From positions 1-64,000 of the forward strand of contig DGHQ01000054.1 of the NCBI GenBank assembly GCA_002392915.1: DNA of 64,000 nt, read 5' to 3'. The DNA comes from Bacteroidales bacterium UBA3844 (GTDB lineage: Bacteria > Bacteroidota > Bacteroidia > Bacteroidales > Paludibacteraceae). This document shows, in pieces, positions 20,101 to 28,042 of the stretch (positions within the stretch are counted from its first letter, which is position 1; each line of letters begins with the position of its first letter). Made by a program: the position numbers and the translations under genes. Under the pieces are notes generated by a model. It worked only from the letters and a program-made list of their open reading frames with translations, was not told the origin of the DNA and did no database searches.

Positions 20101-20609
20101 TCTTTATGGACTGAAAAATGTTTTTCGACGTATGTGAATGTGGCAGCAGCTCCAAGGAAATCCTCATTGTAATATTTAGTTTCTCCCATCAGCATCCACA
20201 CGTCGTCCATCTTTGAGTTAAACTCCTCCTGTGCGTAGAAAGCCGCATACTTAGGGTCTTTCATCTTACCCGGTTTCTTCACCGGTTTCTTACGCATAGA
20301 ATGTAGTTTGATTGCCGTCTGACACTTATCCAAAGCTCTGTTACACTGGGAAAAAGCTGCCCCTTTAGTGGATTTGTCACCCACCGGATACATCTTCAAA
20401 ATCTGCGAATAGTCTGGTTTATAAGCATCTTCTATATTCTTCTTTCCTTTTTCCAGAGACTCTTTGCCGTTGTAATAGACATTGTAACGCGTAGTCATCG
20501 CTTGATAACCACGAGAAATGGCTGTGTTTTTCTTGTTGGAACAGCCAAGCATCGTCAACATAAATAGAGACAATGCTGATATATATATTAAAAAGTACTT
20601 CTTATCCAT
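17169..20609 (-). CDS. porW: PorW/SprE-type TPR lipoprotein of the type IX secretion system
   Basis: The 1146-residue lipoprotein (signal ending MLGC, Cys23) has the PorW/SprE layout. The N-terminus is CSNKKNTAISRGYQAMTTRYNVYYNGKE, quoted here only as a start at Cys23 through about residue 50; this TRYNVYYNG type of sequence is characteristic of SprE. A long array of TPR helices follows (about 150-420 and 590-770), then a Lys/Glu/Thr-rich low-complexity segment (about 970-1050). In Porphyromonas and Flavobacterium the protein is needed for type IX secretion and gliding. It leads the porW-porX unit and has a well-formed promoter almost on top of its start codon. Confidence 0.85.
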   Translation of the reverse strand: MDKKYFLIYISALSLFMLTMLGCSNKKNTAISRGYQAMTTRYNVYYNGKESLEKGKKNIEDAYKPDYSQILKMYPVGDKSTKGAAFSQCNRALDKCQTAIKLHSMRKKPVKKPGKMKDPKYAAFYAQEEFNSKMDDVWMLMGETKYYNEDFLGAAATFTYVEKHFSVHKDLVVKASIWRARALMEMDWLYEADEILSNISDDDLTFENQDFYAAAMANLRLKQNEKAEALKYLKQAIPSAENKREKTRFYFIMAQLNQDLGHNDVAYTYYDSVIRKCPDYEMQFNARIRQSEVVPGDMGNTDRIVAKLKKEAKSSKNKDYLDQIYYAIGNVYLTKGDTASAIKNYIVSAESSTRNGIEKAVTLMKLGKLYYQKKNYIDAEPCYAEASSILSNDHPDYNEIFSKAQNLTELKQNYEVVHLQDSLLALSEATDAERMAAAQREIDKVKDRLRKEQEKREQDSLDARIAGMEIETIVSKNVNSVRGSSWYFYNAQAVSKGKISFKNKWGNRRLEDNWNRKNKQMMIISDEVAQNDTIKDGQNIPDFQDRGSDSERFASEQNMPELTLGYYLNQIPKTPEAKALALSQVRTSLYNEAVVFDEKIGDYDMAIQTYNEWMRRFGGENPEKDADVLFNSYRVAEKMNDNALAVKYKDELVSKYPNSKYSQVLSDPDYANKLVRMANVEDSIYRATYNAYHASEYKTVLANTDYMHKNYKMSSLMPKFMLLKSLSYGKLGQHDSLKASLGVLVAEYPKSDVATMAKDILALIEQGNVSSKGTTASLASQREQILLEENIQTGVIDTVGFRYSDKSAYHFYIISQADKVDQNRLLFEVATYNFSKFLVKDYDLKIRPGLVSVSGLENLDEALWYQKGVKESDGIMKLLNGTDYTLLVISEENSRLIGRGYTLDQYKVFYEKNILNRKKDNKKKINIELIGNDAPAAPVEIKEGDDLNNMSQSKIAPKAKQETKTEAKQETKAGNTDEKTDEVAQTDEVKPSEQKSDEEKTVANKVEEKKADTAPKKELKKYKNLYTFDRSAEHYFALLITRGTVDSDKLMQVLVDANEDWPGGALKVEKTDGKNFPLIVTVGLFENSSVAMDYLKGIVKSSVLKQKLQNVSYNSVVITKDNLDALRKSGNLNVYMELFKKGYLGR

Positions 20610-20616
20610 TTGACGA

Positions 20617-20648
20617 CAAATTTACAAACTAAACGATTAAAATGCAAA
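20617..20648 (-). promoter_or_regulatory. Bacteroidetes-type promoter of porW-porX
   Basis: On the minus strand TTTG (20648-20645) is separated by exactly 20 nt from TAAATTTG (20624-20617), a full match to the TTTG/TAnnTTTG consensus. The last base is only 7 nt before the porW ATG, so the predicted transcript would have almost no 5' leader. Confidence 0.65.
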
Positions 20649-20832
20649 TTTATTGTGTATATGAAGAAAAAATGGAAAAAATCTCAAAGCAATGCCATGA
20701 TTTGGCTCACCAATATTGTAACTTTGCTTCTAGACAATAAAAAAATATTATGACATAGAATCAGAAAAAAATGTATTGAATATCTGAAGACATGACATAT
20801 ATCTGAAATACAATTACAATAAAGAAAATTTT

Positions 20833-21324
20833 ATGGAAAATTTCGCTGCAATAGATTTTGAGACAGCCAACTTTGAGCGCAGTTCAGTCTGTTCGGTAGG
20901 AGTTGTCATTGTGCGTGACGGAGAGATAACAGACTCTTTCTATTCTCTCATTCAGCCAGAGCCCAACTACTACAACTACAGATGTATGCAAGTGCATGGA
21001 CTATGTCGAGAAGACACAGACGACGCACCTGTTTTTCCGGAAGTGTGGGCACAAATAGAACCGTTGATAGAAGGTCTTCCTCTCGTGGCGCACAACAGCC
21101 AGTTCGATGAAGGTTGTCTGAAAGCAGTGTTCAAAGTTTATCAGATGGAATATCCCGACTACATCTTCTACGACACTCTATATGCATCACGTCGCACATT
21201 CAGATACCTGCCCAACCACCAACTACATACTGTCGCAGCAGAGTGTGGCTACTGTTTGGAAAACCATCACCACGCATTAGCAGATGCGGAGGCATGCGCG
21301 TGGATAGCGAGGGAGATATTGTAA
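20833..21324 (+). CDS. DnaQ-like 3'-5' exonuclease
   Basis: A 163-residue DEDDh exonuclease of the DnaQ/epsilon type. Exo I is AAIDFETAN (Asp8, Glu10), Exo II is AHNSQFDEG, and Exo III is HHALADAEACA with the catalytic His and Asp. It contains only the nuclease domain, with no polymerase-binding or UvrC-like tail. It could be a pol III epsilon-like proofreader or a stand-alone nuclease. It is transcribed away from porW, with 223 bp between the two starts; TAACTTTG near 20718 may be a -7 box without a clear -33. A terminator follows. Confidence 0.9.
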   Translation: MENFAAIDFETANFERSSVCSVGVVIVRDGEITDSFYSLIQPEPNYYNYRCMQVHGLCREDTDDAPVFPEVWAQIEPLIEGLPLVAHNSQFDEGCLKAVFKVYQMEYPDYIFYDTLYASRRTFRYLPNHQLHTVAAECGYCLENHHHALADAEACAWIAREIL

Positions 21325-21343
21325 ATATTTTCGGATTCATATT

Positions 21344-21370
21344 CTCCATGCTCTAATGGAGTCTTTTCTC
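21344..21370 (+). terminator. Terminator of the exonuclease gene
   Basis: CTCCAT / ATGGAG stem with a 6-nt loop followed by TCTTTTCTC. A second hairpin (GAGGATGCCG / CGGCATTCTC) lies just downstream at about 21372-21407, with no T-run. Confidence 0.65.
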
Positions 21371-21463
21371 TGAGGATGCCGCTACACATCGCTTCGTTCG
21401 GCATTCTCTGTTAGAAAAACAACGTCTTCCAGACGAAAGTTTCAAACAAATTATTTTCACACA

Positions 21464-21496
21464 CAAAAAAGAGACGTTGCAAATAGCAACGTCTCT
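21464..21496 (-). terminator. Terminator of the leu operon
   Basis: Perfect 11-bp stem AGAGACGTTGC / GCAACGTCTCT with a 5-nt loop, followed on the minus strand by TTTTTTGTG. It is 25 bp past the leuB stop. Confidence 0.85.
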
Positions 21497-21520
21497 AATG
21501 ATATTATTAAAATTAAGAAT

Positions 21521-22582
21521 TTATGCCTTCTTAATCCAGTCTACCAACCAAGCGCCAACTTCCTTAGTGCCATACTTAGCACCGCCAGCAACCTGGATTT
21601 CTGGTGTACGTACATTCTGGTCCAAAGATGCGTCTACAGCCTTACGGATCAACTCGCCTTCCTTCTTAAGGTCGAAATACTCAAACAACATTGCTACAGA
21701 AAGAACCTGTGCAAGTGGGTTTGCGATATTCAAGCCCTTTGCCTGTGGCCAAGAACCGTGGATTGGCTCAAACACTGGAGTATGCTCACCTGTAGATGCG
21801 GATGGAAGCAGACCCATTGAACCTGTGATACAAGAACCCTCGTCTGTAAGGATATCTCCGAATGTATTCTCAGTTACCATCACGTCGAAGAACTTAGGCT
21901 CCTGAATCATACGCATTGCGGCGTTATCCACATACATGAAATCAGTTGTAACATCTGGATAGTTAGGTGCCATCTCCTGTGCAACCTTTCTCCATAGACG
22001 TGAAGAAGCAAGAACGTTTGCCTTATCCACAACTGTCACGTGCTTGTTACGCTTGCGTGCATAGTCGTAAGCCACCTTCAAGATTCTCTCGATCTCTGGA
22101 CGTGTATACGCGTTTGTATCGTAAGCCTTCTCGTCGTCCTGATACTTCTCTCCGAAGTACATACCACCTGTCAACTCACGAATACAGATGAAGTCAGCTC
22201 CCTTAACTAGTTCATCCTTCAATGGCGACTTGTGTACAAGGCAGTCGAATGTCTGAACTGGACGGATGTTTGCGAACAAACCAAGCTTCTTTCTCATTGC
22301 AAGAAGACCCTGCTCTGGACGAACCTTTGCTGAAGGATTGTTGTCGAACTTTGGATCACCTACTGCAGAGAACAAAACAGCGTCTGCTGCCATACACTTC
22401 TTGAATGTATCCTCTGGGAAAGGATCACCTACCTCGTCGATTGCGTGAGCGCCACAAATTGCATACTCGTAGCTAACCTTGTGTCCGAATTTCTCACATA
22501 CAGCAGACATCACATCAACACCTACTGCTGAAATCTCTGGTCCAATGCCGTCGCCAGCAAGAACCGCTATCTTTAATTCCAT
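21521..22582 (-). CDS. leuB: 3-isopropylmalate dehydrogenase
   Basis: LeuB oxidatively decarboxylates 3-isopropylmalate with NAD+ in leucine synthesis. The 353-residue protein has the family N-terminus LKIAVLAGDGIGPE, the substrate-binding arginines near RPEQGLLAMRK and RELTGG, a catalytic Tyr/Lys region (GEKYQDD, VDKANVLASSRLW) and the metal site in VTENTFGDILTDEGS. It is the last gene of leuA-leuCD-cimA-like-leuB and is followed by a strong terminator. LeuB of this type commonly also accepts 3-methylmalate, which fits the citramalate-type synthase upstream. Confidence 0.97.
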   Translation of the reverse strand: MELKIAVLAGDGIGPEISAVGVDVMSAVCEKFGHKVSYEYAICGAHAIDEVGDPFPEDTFKKCMAADAVLFSAVGDPKFDNNPSAKVRPEQGLLAMRKKLGLFANIRPVQTFDCLVHKSPLKDELVKGADFICIRELTGGMYFGEKYQDDEKAYDTNAYTRPEIERILKVAYDYARKRNKHVTVVDKANVLASSRLWRKVAQEMAPNYPDVTTDFMYVDNAAMRMIQEPKFFDVMVTENTFGDILTDEGSCITGSMGLLPSASTGEHTPVFEPIHGSWPQAKGLNIANPLAQVLSVAMLFEYFDLKKEGELIRKAVDASLDQNVRTPEIQVAGGAKYGTKEVGAWLVDWIKKA

Positions 22583-22639
22583 ATTCTGTTAATTATTTTT
22601 ATTTCTTTAATTAGACGGTGGAAAACTCGTCTTATTCTC

Positions 22640-24151
22640 CTACATTGTCTCAATCAAGTTAAGCATCTTGACTGTCGCTTTGATTGCCGCTTCTGTCTGG
22701 TCGGCATCCAAGCCATGTGTCTTGAACACTTTATTCTTGAACTTCCAAGTAATGGTGTTGTGAACCAATGCGTCAGTGTTTCCTCCAGGAGGAATAACAA
22801 CCGAATAATCAAGCAATTCAGGAGTTTCCTTACCCAAATCTTTATAGACTTTCCAAAGAGCTTTAGAGAAAGCGTCATACTGACCGTCACCCGCCTCTGT
22901 CTGCTGGTATCTCTTTCCATCAATTTCAATCAAGATAGTAGCCACCGGACGAAGATTGTGAGTCAAATTCAAAGCATAATTAATGATTTTAATTGTCTGC
23001 TTCACCTCACCATGTCCAACCACGTCCTTGATGATGAACGGAAGATCCTCCGGAGTCACAAGTTGTTTCTTATCTCCGAGTTCAATGATTCTCTGTGTCA
23101 CCTTCAACATCGACTTCTCATCCAATTCGATGCCCAACGCCTCAAGATTCTTGCGGATGTTAGCCTTGCCCGACGTCTTTCCGAGAGCATATTCACGCTT
23201 TCTTCCAAATCTTTCAGGACGCAAATCGTTGCAATAAAGATTGTTTTTCTGATCTCCGTCAGCATGCACGCCAGCCACCTGAGTAAAAACATTGTCTCCG
23301 ATGATTGGTTTGTTGGCAGGAATCCGCACACCCGAATATGTCTCAACAAGTTTTGAGACATCATACATCTTCTGTTCGTTGATCTTTGTCTTGATTCCAA
23401 GCTGATCGTGAAGCACAGCCAACACACTTGTAAGAGGCGCATTACCTGCGCGTTCTCCAAGTCCATTTATGGTTGTGTGAATGCCGCTGATTCCTGAATT
23501 TACGGCTGCAAACACATTAGACACAGCAAGATCATAATCATTGTGGGCATGAAAGTCAAATTTCAGATTAGGGTATCTCTTCACCATCTGACTGCAGAAA
23601 TCTGCTGTTTGCAATGGATTTAGGATTCCTAATGTATCCGGAAGCATAAACCTGTTCACTCCCTCGCCACACAACGCGTCGACCATATCAAACACATAAG
23701 AAGGGGAATTTTTCATTCCATTGCTCCAATCCTCCAAATATAGGTTGACGGAGATTTTCTTCTTATGAGCCAAATCGATAGCTCGTTTGATATCATCGAT
23801 ATGAGCCTGCGGAGTCTTTCTCAACTGTTCAGTGACATGACGCAAAGATCCTTTAGTAAGGAGGTTGATTACCGTTCCGCCTACACTTTCTATCCAATTG
23901 AGGGATGTCTCTCCGTCGACGAAGCCCAACACTTCTATTTTCGGAAGATAGCCAGCCTTGTCTGCCCATTCAGTGATTTTTTTCACCGTCTGAAGTTCTC
24001 CCTCCGACACTCTTGCTGAAGCGATTTCAATTCTGTCAACACCTAATTCAGAGAGCAAGAATTTGGCAATGCCTAGTTTTTCCTGTTGAGAGAAGGAGAC
24101 ACCAGATGTCTGTTCTCCGTCTCTCAATGTTGTATCCATTATTTCAATCAT
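22640..24151 (-). CDS. Alpha-isopropylmalate/citramalate synthase family protein (probable citramalate synthase)
   Basis: A 503-residue HMGL-like TIM-barrel acyltransferase. MDTTLRDGEQTSGVSF is the catalytic and metal motif, HAHNDYDLAVSN carries the metal histidines, and GLGERAGNAPL follows. An allosteric LeuA-type domain occupies about 380-503. It is clearly distinct from the true LeuA at 26319-27815 in the same operon, so a second substrate is likely. Condensation of pyruvate with acetyl-CoA to citramalate, feeding isoleucine through LeuCD and LeuB, is the best guess, but this is inferred from context. The start is ATG 24151; ATG 24139 is possible. Confidence 0.85.
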   Translation of the reverse strand: MIEIMDTTLRDGEQTSGVSFSQQEKLGIAKFLLSELGVDRIEIASARVSEGELQTVKKITEWADKAGYLPKIEVLGFVDGETSLNWIESVGGTVINLLTKGSLRHVTEQLRKTPQAHIDDIKRAIDLAHKKKISVNLYLEDWSNGMKNSPSYVFDMVDALCGEGVNRFMLPDTLGILNPLQTADFCSQMVKRYPNLKFDFHAHNDYDLAVSNVFAAVNSGISGIHTTINGLGERAGNAPLTSVLAVLHDQLGIKTKINEQKMYDVSKLVETYSGVRIPANKPIIGDNVFTQVAGVHADGDQKNNLYCNDLRPERFGRKREYALGKTSGKANIRKNLEALGIELDEKSMLKVTQRIIELGDKKQLVTPEDLPFIIKDVVGHGEVKQTIKIINYALNLTHNLRPVATILIEIDGKRYQQTEAGDGQYDAFSKALWKVYKDLGKETPELLDYSVVIPPGGNTDALVHNTITWKFKNKVFKTHGLDADQTEAAIKATVKMLNLIETM

Positions 24152-24172
24152 ATCCTCACTCTCAAATTTGGA

Positions 24173-26293
24173 TTATTTCTTAGCCTCGTAAGCCTCAATC
24201 TTATCTTTGTTAGACAATAAGTAATCAATATCGTCATAACCGTTCAACAAGCAATACTTCTTGTAGCCATTGATATCAAACTTCTCTGAATGACCAGTAG
24301 CCTCATTTGTAACAGTCTGATTAGGCACATCAACTGTAACGATTGTATTGGCATCTTTGTCGATAGAAGCAAGAAGTTCCTGACGGAAATTCTCACTGAC
24401 AATGACTGGCAATACGAAACAGTTGAGTAGGTTGTTACGGTGGATATCAGCGAAAGACGAGCTTATGACCACACGTATACCATAGCCAGCGATAGCCCAA
24501 GCTGCATGTTCACGGCTAGAGCCTGATCCCCAGTTTCTACCACCGATTATAATTTCACGCTTTCCTTCTGCTGGAGTCTCGTTGAATGGAGCTATATTCA
24601 TCACGAAATCAGCGACTGGCTTATTGTTAGCGTCGAAACGGATATCGTGCATGAACGCATCACCATAGAACTTAGGATCACGAGTAGTGAATGCCAAGTA
24701 ACGCGCTGGGATGATATTATCTGTATTGTTGTTGTCGATATTGATTGGCAAACATGTAGACTTAACTACGTTGAATGCCTTATGTACTGATTTAGCTCCA
24801 TCAGCAGACTGAGAGCCCGCAGTCGCACCAAATGCACAGTTAGGGCAATCCTGAGGTTTAGAGGCCACAACCTTGGTCACCTCAGCAGCCTTGATAGGAG
24901 AAATCTCAAGTGTACGTGGATCTGTCACAACACCTGTAATCGCACTGGCAGCAACAGTAAGTGGAGATGCCAAAATTGTACGAGCACCTGGACCCTGACG
25001 ACCTACGAAGTTACGATTACTTGTTGAGATAGATAGCTTACCTGCTGGCACTTTATCTGGATTCATCGCCAAACATGACGAACAAGATGGCAAACGAAGC
25101 TCAAATCCAGCATCCTTAAGGATCTTGTCGATACCCTCTTCTATAATCTGCTGACGAACCAACCATGAACCAGGGACCAACCAAGCCACTACGTTTGGAG
25201 CCTTCTTCTTTCCCTTTACTACCGAAGCGAATGCACGGAAGTCTTCGATACGACCGTTTGTACATGCACCTAGGAAACAGTAGTCAACAGGAATACCCTC
25301 TAGTTTCTGACCTGGCTTGAACTGCATATAGTCGAGCTGAGCCTTCAACTGAGCAGCATCAGCCTCATTCATGCCATCATAAGTCGGAATAGTACCATCA
25401 ATTGCGATACCTGCACCTGGGTTTGTACCGAATGTGATACGTGGCTTGATATCCTCAGCCTTGAATGTCAACTCTTTGTCGAACACTGCATTGTCGTCGC
25501 TCTTCAACTGACGCCATTTAGCAACAGCAGCATCCCACTCAGCGCCCTTAGGAGCATACTCACGATCCTTAAGATAAGCGAATGTGATTTCGTCTGGAGC
25601 AATAAGACCAGCGCGTGAACCCATTTCGATTGAAAGGTTAGATAGAGTCAAACGACCCTCCATGCTCATATTGCGGATAGCAGAACCTGCGTACTCAACA
25701 GCATAACCAGTAGCTCCAGATGTTGTAACCTGGGCCATGATGTATAGAGCAACGTCCTTTGCAGTAACACCTGGCTGAAGCTCACCCTCGATGTTAATAC
25801 GCATAGTCTTCGGTTTGCTCTGAAGAATACACTGTGAAGCAAGCACCTGCGCCACCTCTGAAGTACCGATACCCATTGCGATCGCGCCGACTGCTCCGTG
25901 AGTAGATGTATGAGAGTCACCGCAAACGATTGTCATGCCTGGCAATGAAAGACCTTTCTCCGGACCGACAACATGGATAATACCATTGTCCTTAGTACCC
26001 ATAGCGAAATGCTTGATGCCAAATGCAGCGCAGTTAGACGAAAGAGTGTCGACCTGCTTGCAACCGATTGGATCACTGATCTCCTTCTGCTGGTCAGAAG
26101 GTGTATTGTGGTCTGGCATTGCCACAACATGGTCTGGACGGAATACCTTGATTCCCTTATCACGCAATGTATCAAATGCCTGAGGAGATGTCACCTCATG
26201 ACAATATAGACGGTCGATGTACAATTGAGTTGGGCCATCCTGCACATTCTGCACAACATGAGAATCCCAAATCTTGTCAAATAGTGTATTCAT
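24173..26293 (-). CDS. leuCD: Fused 3-isopropylmalate dehydratase, large plus small subunit (LeuC-LeuD)
   Basis: This isomerase converts 2- to 3-isopropylmalate. Bacteria normally encode it as two polypeptides; here one uninterrupted 706-residue frame holds both. Residues 1 to about 465 are LeuC: DSHTSTHGAVGAIAMG, and 4Fe-4S ligands Cys344 (GACTNG), Cys404 and Cys407 (CSSC). A linker of about 40 residues (466-503, including CPNC) follows. Residues 504-706 are LeuD, with the swivelling-domain motif GRNWGSGSSREH at 585-596. All catalytic motifs are intact. The gene sits between leuA (25-nt gap) and the citramalate-type synthase (21-nt gap). Confidence 0.94.
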   Translation of the reverse strand: MNTLFDKIWDSHVVQNVQDGPTQLYIDRLYCHEVTSPQAFDTLRDKGIKVFRPDHVVAMPDHNTPSDQQKEISDPIGCKQVDTLSSNCAAFGIKHFAMGTKDNGIIHVVGPEKGLSLPGMTIVCGDSHTSTHGAVGAIAMGIGTSEVAQVLASQCILQSKPKTMRINIEGELQPGVTAKDVALYIMAQVTTSGATGYAVEYAGSAIRNMSMEGRLTLSNLSIEMGSRAGLIAPDEITFAYLKDREYAPKGAEWDAAVAKWRQLKSDDNAVFDKELTFKAEDIKPRITFGTNPGAGIAIDGTIPTYDGMNEADAAQLKAQLDYMQFKPGQKLEGIPVDYCFLGACTNGRIEDFRAFASVVKGKKKAPNVVAWLVPGSWLVRQQIIEEGIDKILKDAGFELRLPSCSSCLAMNPDKVPAGKLSISTSNRNFVGRQGPGARTILASPLTVAASAITGVVTDPRTLEISPIKAAEVTKVVASKPQDCPNCAFGATAGSQSADGAKSVHKAFNVVKSTCLPINIDNNNTDNIIPARYLAFTTRDPKFYGDAFMHDIRFDANNKPVADFVMNIAPFNETPAEGKREIIIGGRNWGSGSSREHAAWAIAGYGIRVVISSSFADIHRNNLLNCFVLPVIVSENFRQELLASIDKDANTIVTVDVPNQTVTNEATGHSEKFDINGYKKYCLLNGYDDIDYLLSNKDKIEAYEAKK

Positions 26294-26318
26294 AATTTTG
26301 CTTTTTCTTCTAAATGTC

Positions 26319-27815
26319 TTAGTTTTTGAATTTGTTTATAGCGTCAATATATGCGTCTATTGTGGCAGACACAATATCTGTATTAGCTGCAAAGCCATAA
26401 TAGATTATGCCTTCTGTCTCAACCTGCACATGCACTTTGCAAGCGTCGTCGGATCCACGTGTGATTGCCTGGATCAAAAGCTCCTTAAGCTCCATCTTTC
26501 TGTCGATGATTTTCTTAAGAGCCTTAACCGCAGCGTCGACGGGGCCGTTTCCAGAAGCAGTAGCCTCAAACTTCTCACCTGCGATATTCAAACCGATGAT
26601 TGCGACTGGAGTCACTCCGACACCTGATGTAGTCTGCAAATATTCTAGTTTAATATGATGAGTGCTTGTACGCTCCTGTCCGGCAAGCATCAACAAATCG
26701 TCGTCGCAAATCTCCTTTTTCTGGTCAGCCAAACGAAGGAATGCCTCATAGATAGTGTTAAGTTTATCACCATCCACCTCTACACCAAGGACACTTAATC
26801 TGTGACGTACAGCCGCACGACCACTTCTTGCAGTCAACACAATTGAATTGTCGTCGATACCTACATCCTTAGGATTCATGATCTCGTAAGTCTGATGATT
26901 CTTCAACACACCATCCTGATGGATACCGGAAGAATGAGCGAACGCATTCTTGCCAACGATAGCCTTATTTGGCTGAACAGGCATATTCATCAAGTTGGAA
27001 ACCAATCTTGAAGTAGACGCGATTTTCTGAGTGTTAATGTTTGTGTCGATATTAAGATGCTTATGACACTTCAATATCATAGCCACCTCCTCAAGGGAAG
27101 TGTTACCGGCACGCTCGCCGATACCGTTGATTGTCACCTCCACCTGGCGTACACCATTCATCACACCTGAGATAGTGTTAGCTGTAGCCATACCTAAGTC
27201 GTTATGGCAATGGCTTGAGATGATTGCCTTATCAATTCCGTCGACATGATCGAATAGATACTTGATTTTCTCTCCATATTCCACTGGCAAACAATATCCT
27301 GTTGTATCAGGGATGTTGACAACAGTCGCGCCAGCCTTGATGACCGCCTCAACGACACGGGCAAGATACTCGTTGTCTGTACGGCCGGCATCCTCACAAT
27401 AGAATTCAACATCATCCACAAATCTGCGGGCATACTTGACTGCGGCTACCGCACGCTCAAGGATCTCCTCAGGAGTGGAATTGAATTTATATTTGATATG
27501 GCTCTCACTTGTGCCTATACCTGTGTGGATACGCTTTCTCTTAGCATATTGGAGGGCTTCGGCAGCTACGTCTATATCCTTCTGAACACTACGAGTCAGT
27601 GCACAGATAGTAGGCCATGTGACAGCCTTTGATATCTCAACTACTGAATTAAAGTCACCTGGACTTGAGATTGGGAAACCTGCCTCAATCACATCCACGC
27701 CAAGCGTTTCCAGAGCTTTAGCAACCTGTATCTTCTCAATTGTATTCAACTGACATCCAGGCACTTGCTCACCATCACGCAAAGTGGTATCAAAAACGTA
27801 TAATCTATCTGCCAT
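26319..27815 (-). CDS. leuA: 2-isopropylmalate synthase
   Basis: LeuA condenses 2-oxoisovalerate with acetyl-CoA, the committed step to leucine. The 498-residue protein has FDTTLRDGEQVPG at the N-terminus, the metal-binding SSHCHNDLGMATAN, and GIGERAGNTSLEE. A C-terminal regulatory domain begins around 385 and usually gives leucine feedback inhibition. It is the first gene of the operon. The transcript upstream carries a leader peptide rich in Leu/Ile codons and a terminator that ends 36 nt before the ATG. Confidence 0.96.
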   Translation of the reverse strand: MADRLYVFDTTLRDGEQVPGCQLNTIEKIQVAKALETLGVDVIEAGFPISSPGDFNSVVEISKAVTWPTICALTRSVQKDIDVAAEALQYAKRKRIHTGIGTSESHIKYKFNSTPEEILERAVAAVKYARRFVDDVEFYCEDAGRTDNEYLARVVEAVIKAGATVVNIPDTTGYCLPVEYGEKIKYLFDHVDGIDKAIISSHCHNDLGMATANTISGVMNGVRQVEVTINGIGERAGNTSLEEVAMILKCHKHLNIDTNINTQKIASTSRLVSNLMNMPVQPNKAIVGKNAFAHSSGIHQDGVLKNHQTYEIMNPKDVGIDDNSIVLTARSGRAAVRHRLSVLGVEVDGDKLNTIYEAFLRLADQKKEICDDDLLMLAGQERTSTHHIKLEYLQTTSGVGVTPVAIIGLNIAGEKFEATASGNGPVDAAVKALKKIIDRKMELKELLIQAITRGSDDACKVHVQVETEGIIYYGFAANTDIVSATIDAYIDAINKFKN

Positions 27816-27850
27816 AAAAATAAATTTTTAGCGTTGTTTCATTAATAAAA

Positions 27851-27892
27851 TAAAAAGAGCCTTTTCACATCTTTATTGAAGTGAGAAAGCTC
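27851..27892 (-). terminator. Attenuator terminator of the leu operon
   Basis: On the minus strand GAGCTTTCTCAC pairs with GTGAAAAGGCTC (12 positions, two G-U pairs) around a 12-nt loop, followed by TTTTT. The 5' arm contains TCTCACT (27886-27880), which can instead pair perfectly with AGTGAGA (27939-27933) just after the leader-peptide stop codon. This gives a mutually exclusive antiterminator. Confidence 0.85.
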
Positions 27893-27942
27893 AATCGTTG
27901 TCTTATATAAAAATAATCTCGACCACACACAATCTCACTGCA

Positions 27943-27999
27943 TCATCCGATGAGCAGCAATCCAATGAGTTGAATGTATGTAGTTCCAATATTTTTCAT
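27943..27999 (-). CDS. leuL: Leucine/isoleucine attenuator leader peptide
   Basis: An 18-codon frame reading MKNIGTTYIQLIGLLLIG. Four of its last eight residues are leucine (codons CTC, TTG, CTG, CTC), and there are four isoleucine codons overall. It starts about 37 nt after the predicted transcription start. Its stop codon lies 3 nt before the antiterminator segment AGTGAGA. In the usual mechanism a ribosome stalled on the Leu/Ile cluster leaves AGTGAGA free to pair with the terminator arm, so leuA is read. A ribosome reaching the stop covers AGTGAGA and the terminator forms. The symbol is by analogy with the enterobacterial leader. Confidence 0.8.
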   Translation of the reverse strand: MKNIGTTYIQLIGLLLIG

Positions 28000-28042
28000 C
28001 GTCTATTGTTTCTTTGCCTTCTTAATTTTAACTAAGATGTTG

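Noticed and set aside
21325..21343. Additional two-hairpin element near 21372-21407
   Set aside because: The hairpin there (GAGGATGCCG/CGGCATTCTC) lacks the bulged A, GAA loop and facing GA pairs of the element.
24773..24893. Frameshift or missed stop making leuC and leuD look fused
   Set aside because: The frame is open throughout, the linker reads as normal coding sequence, and no internal start with separate-gene spacing is evident.
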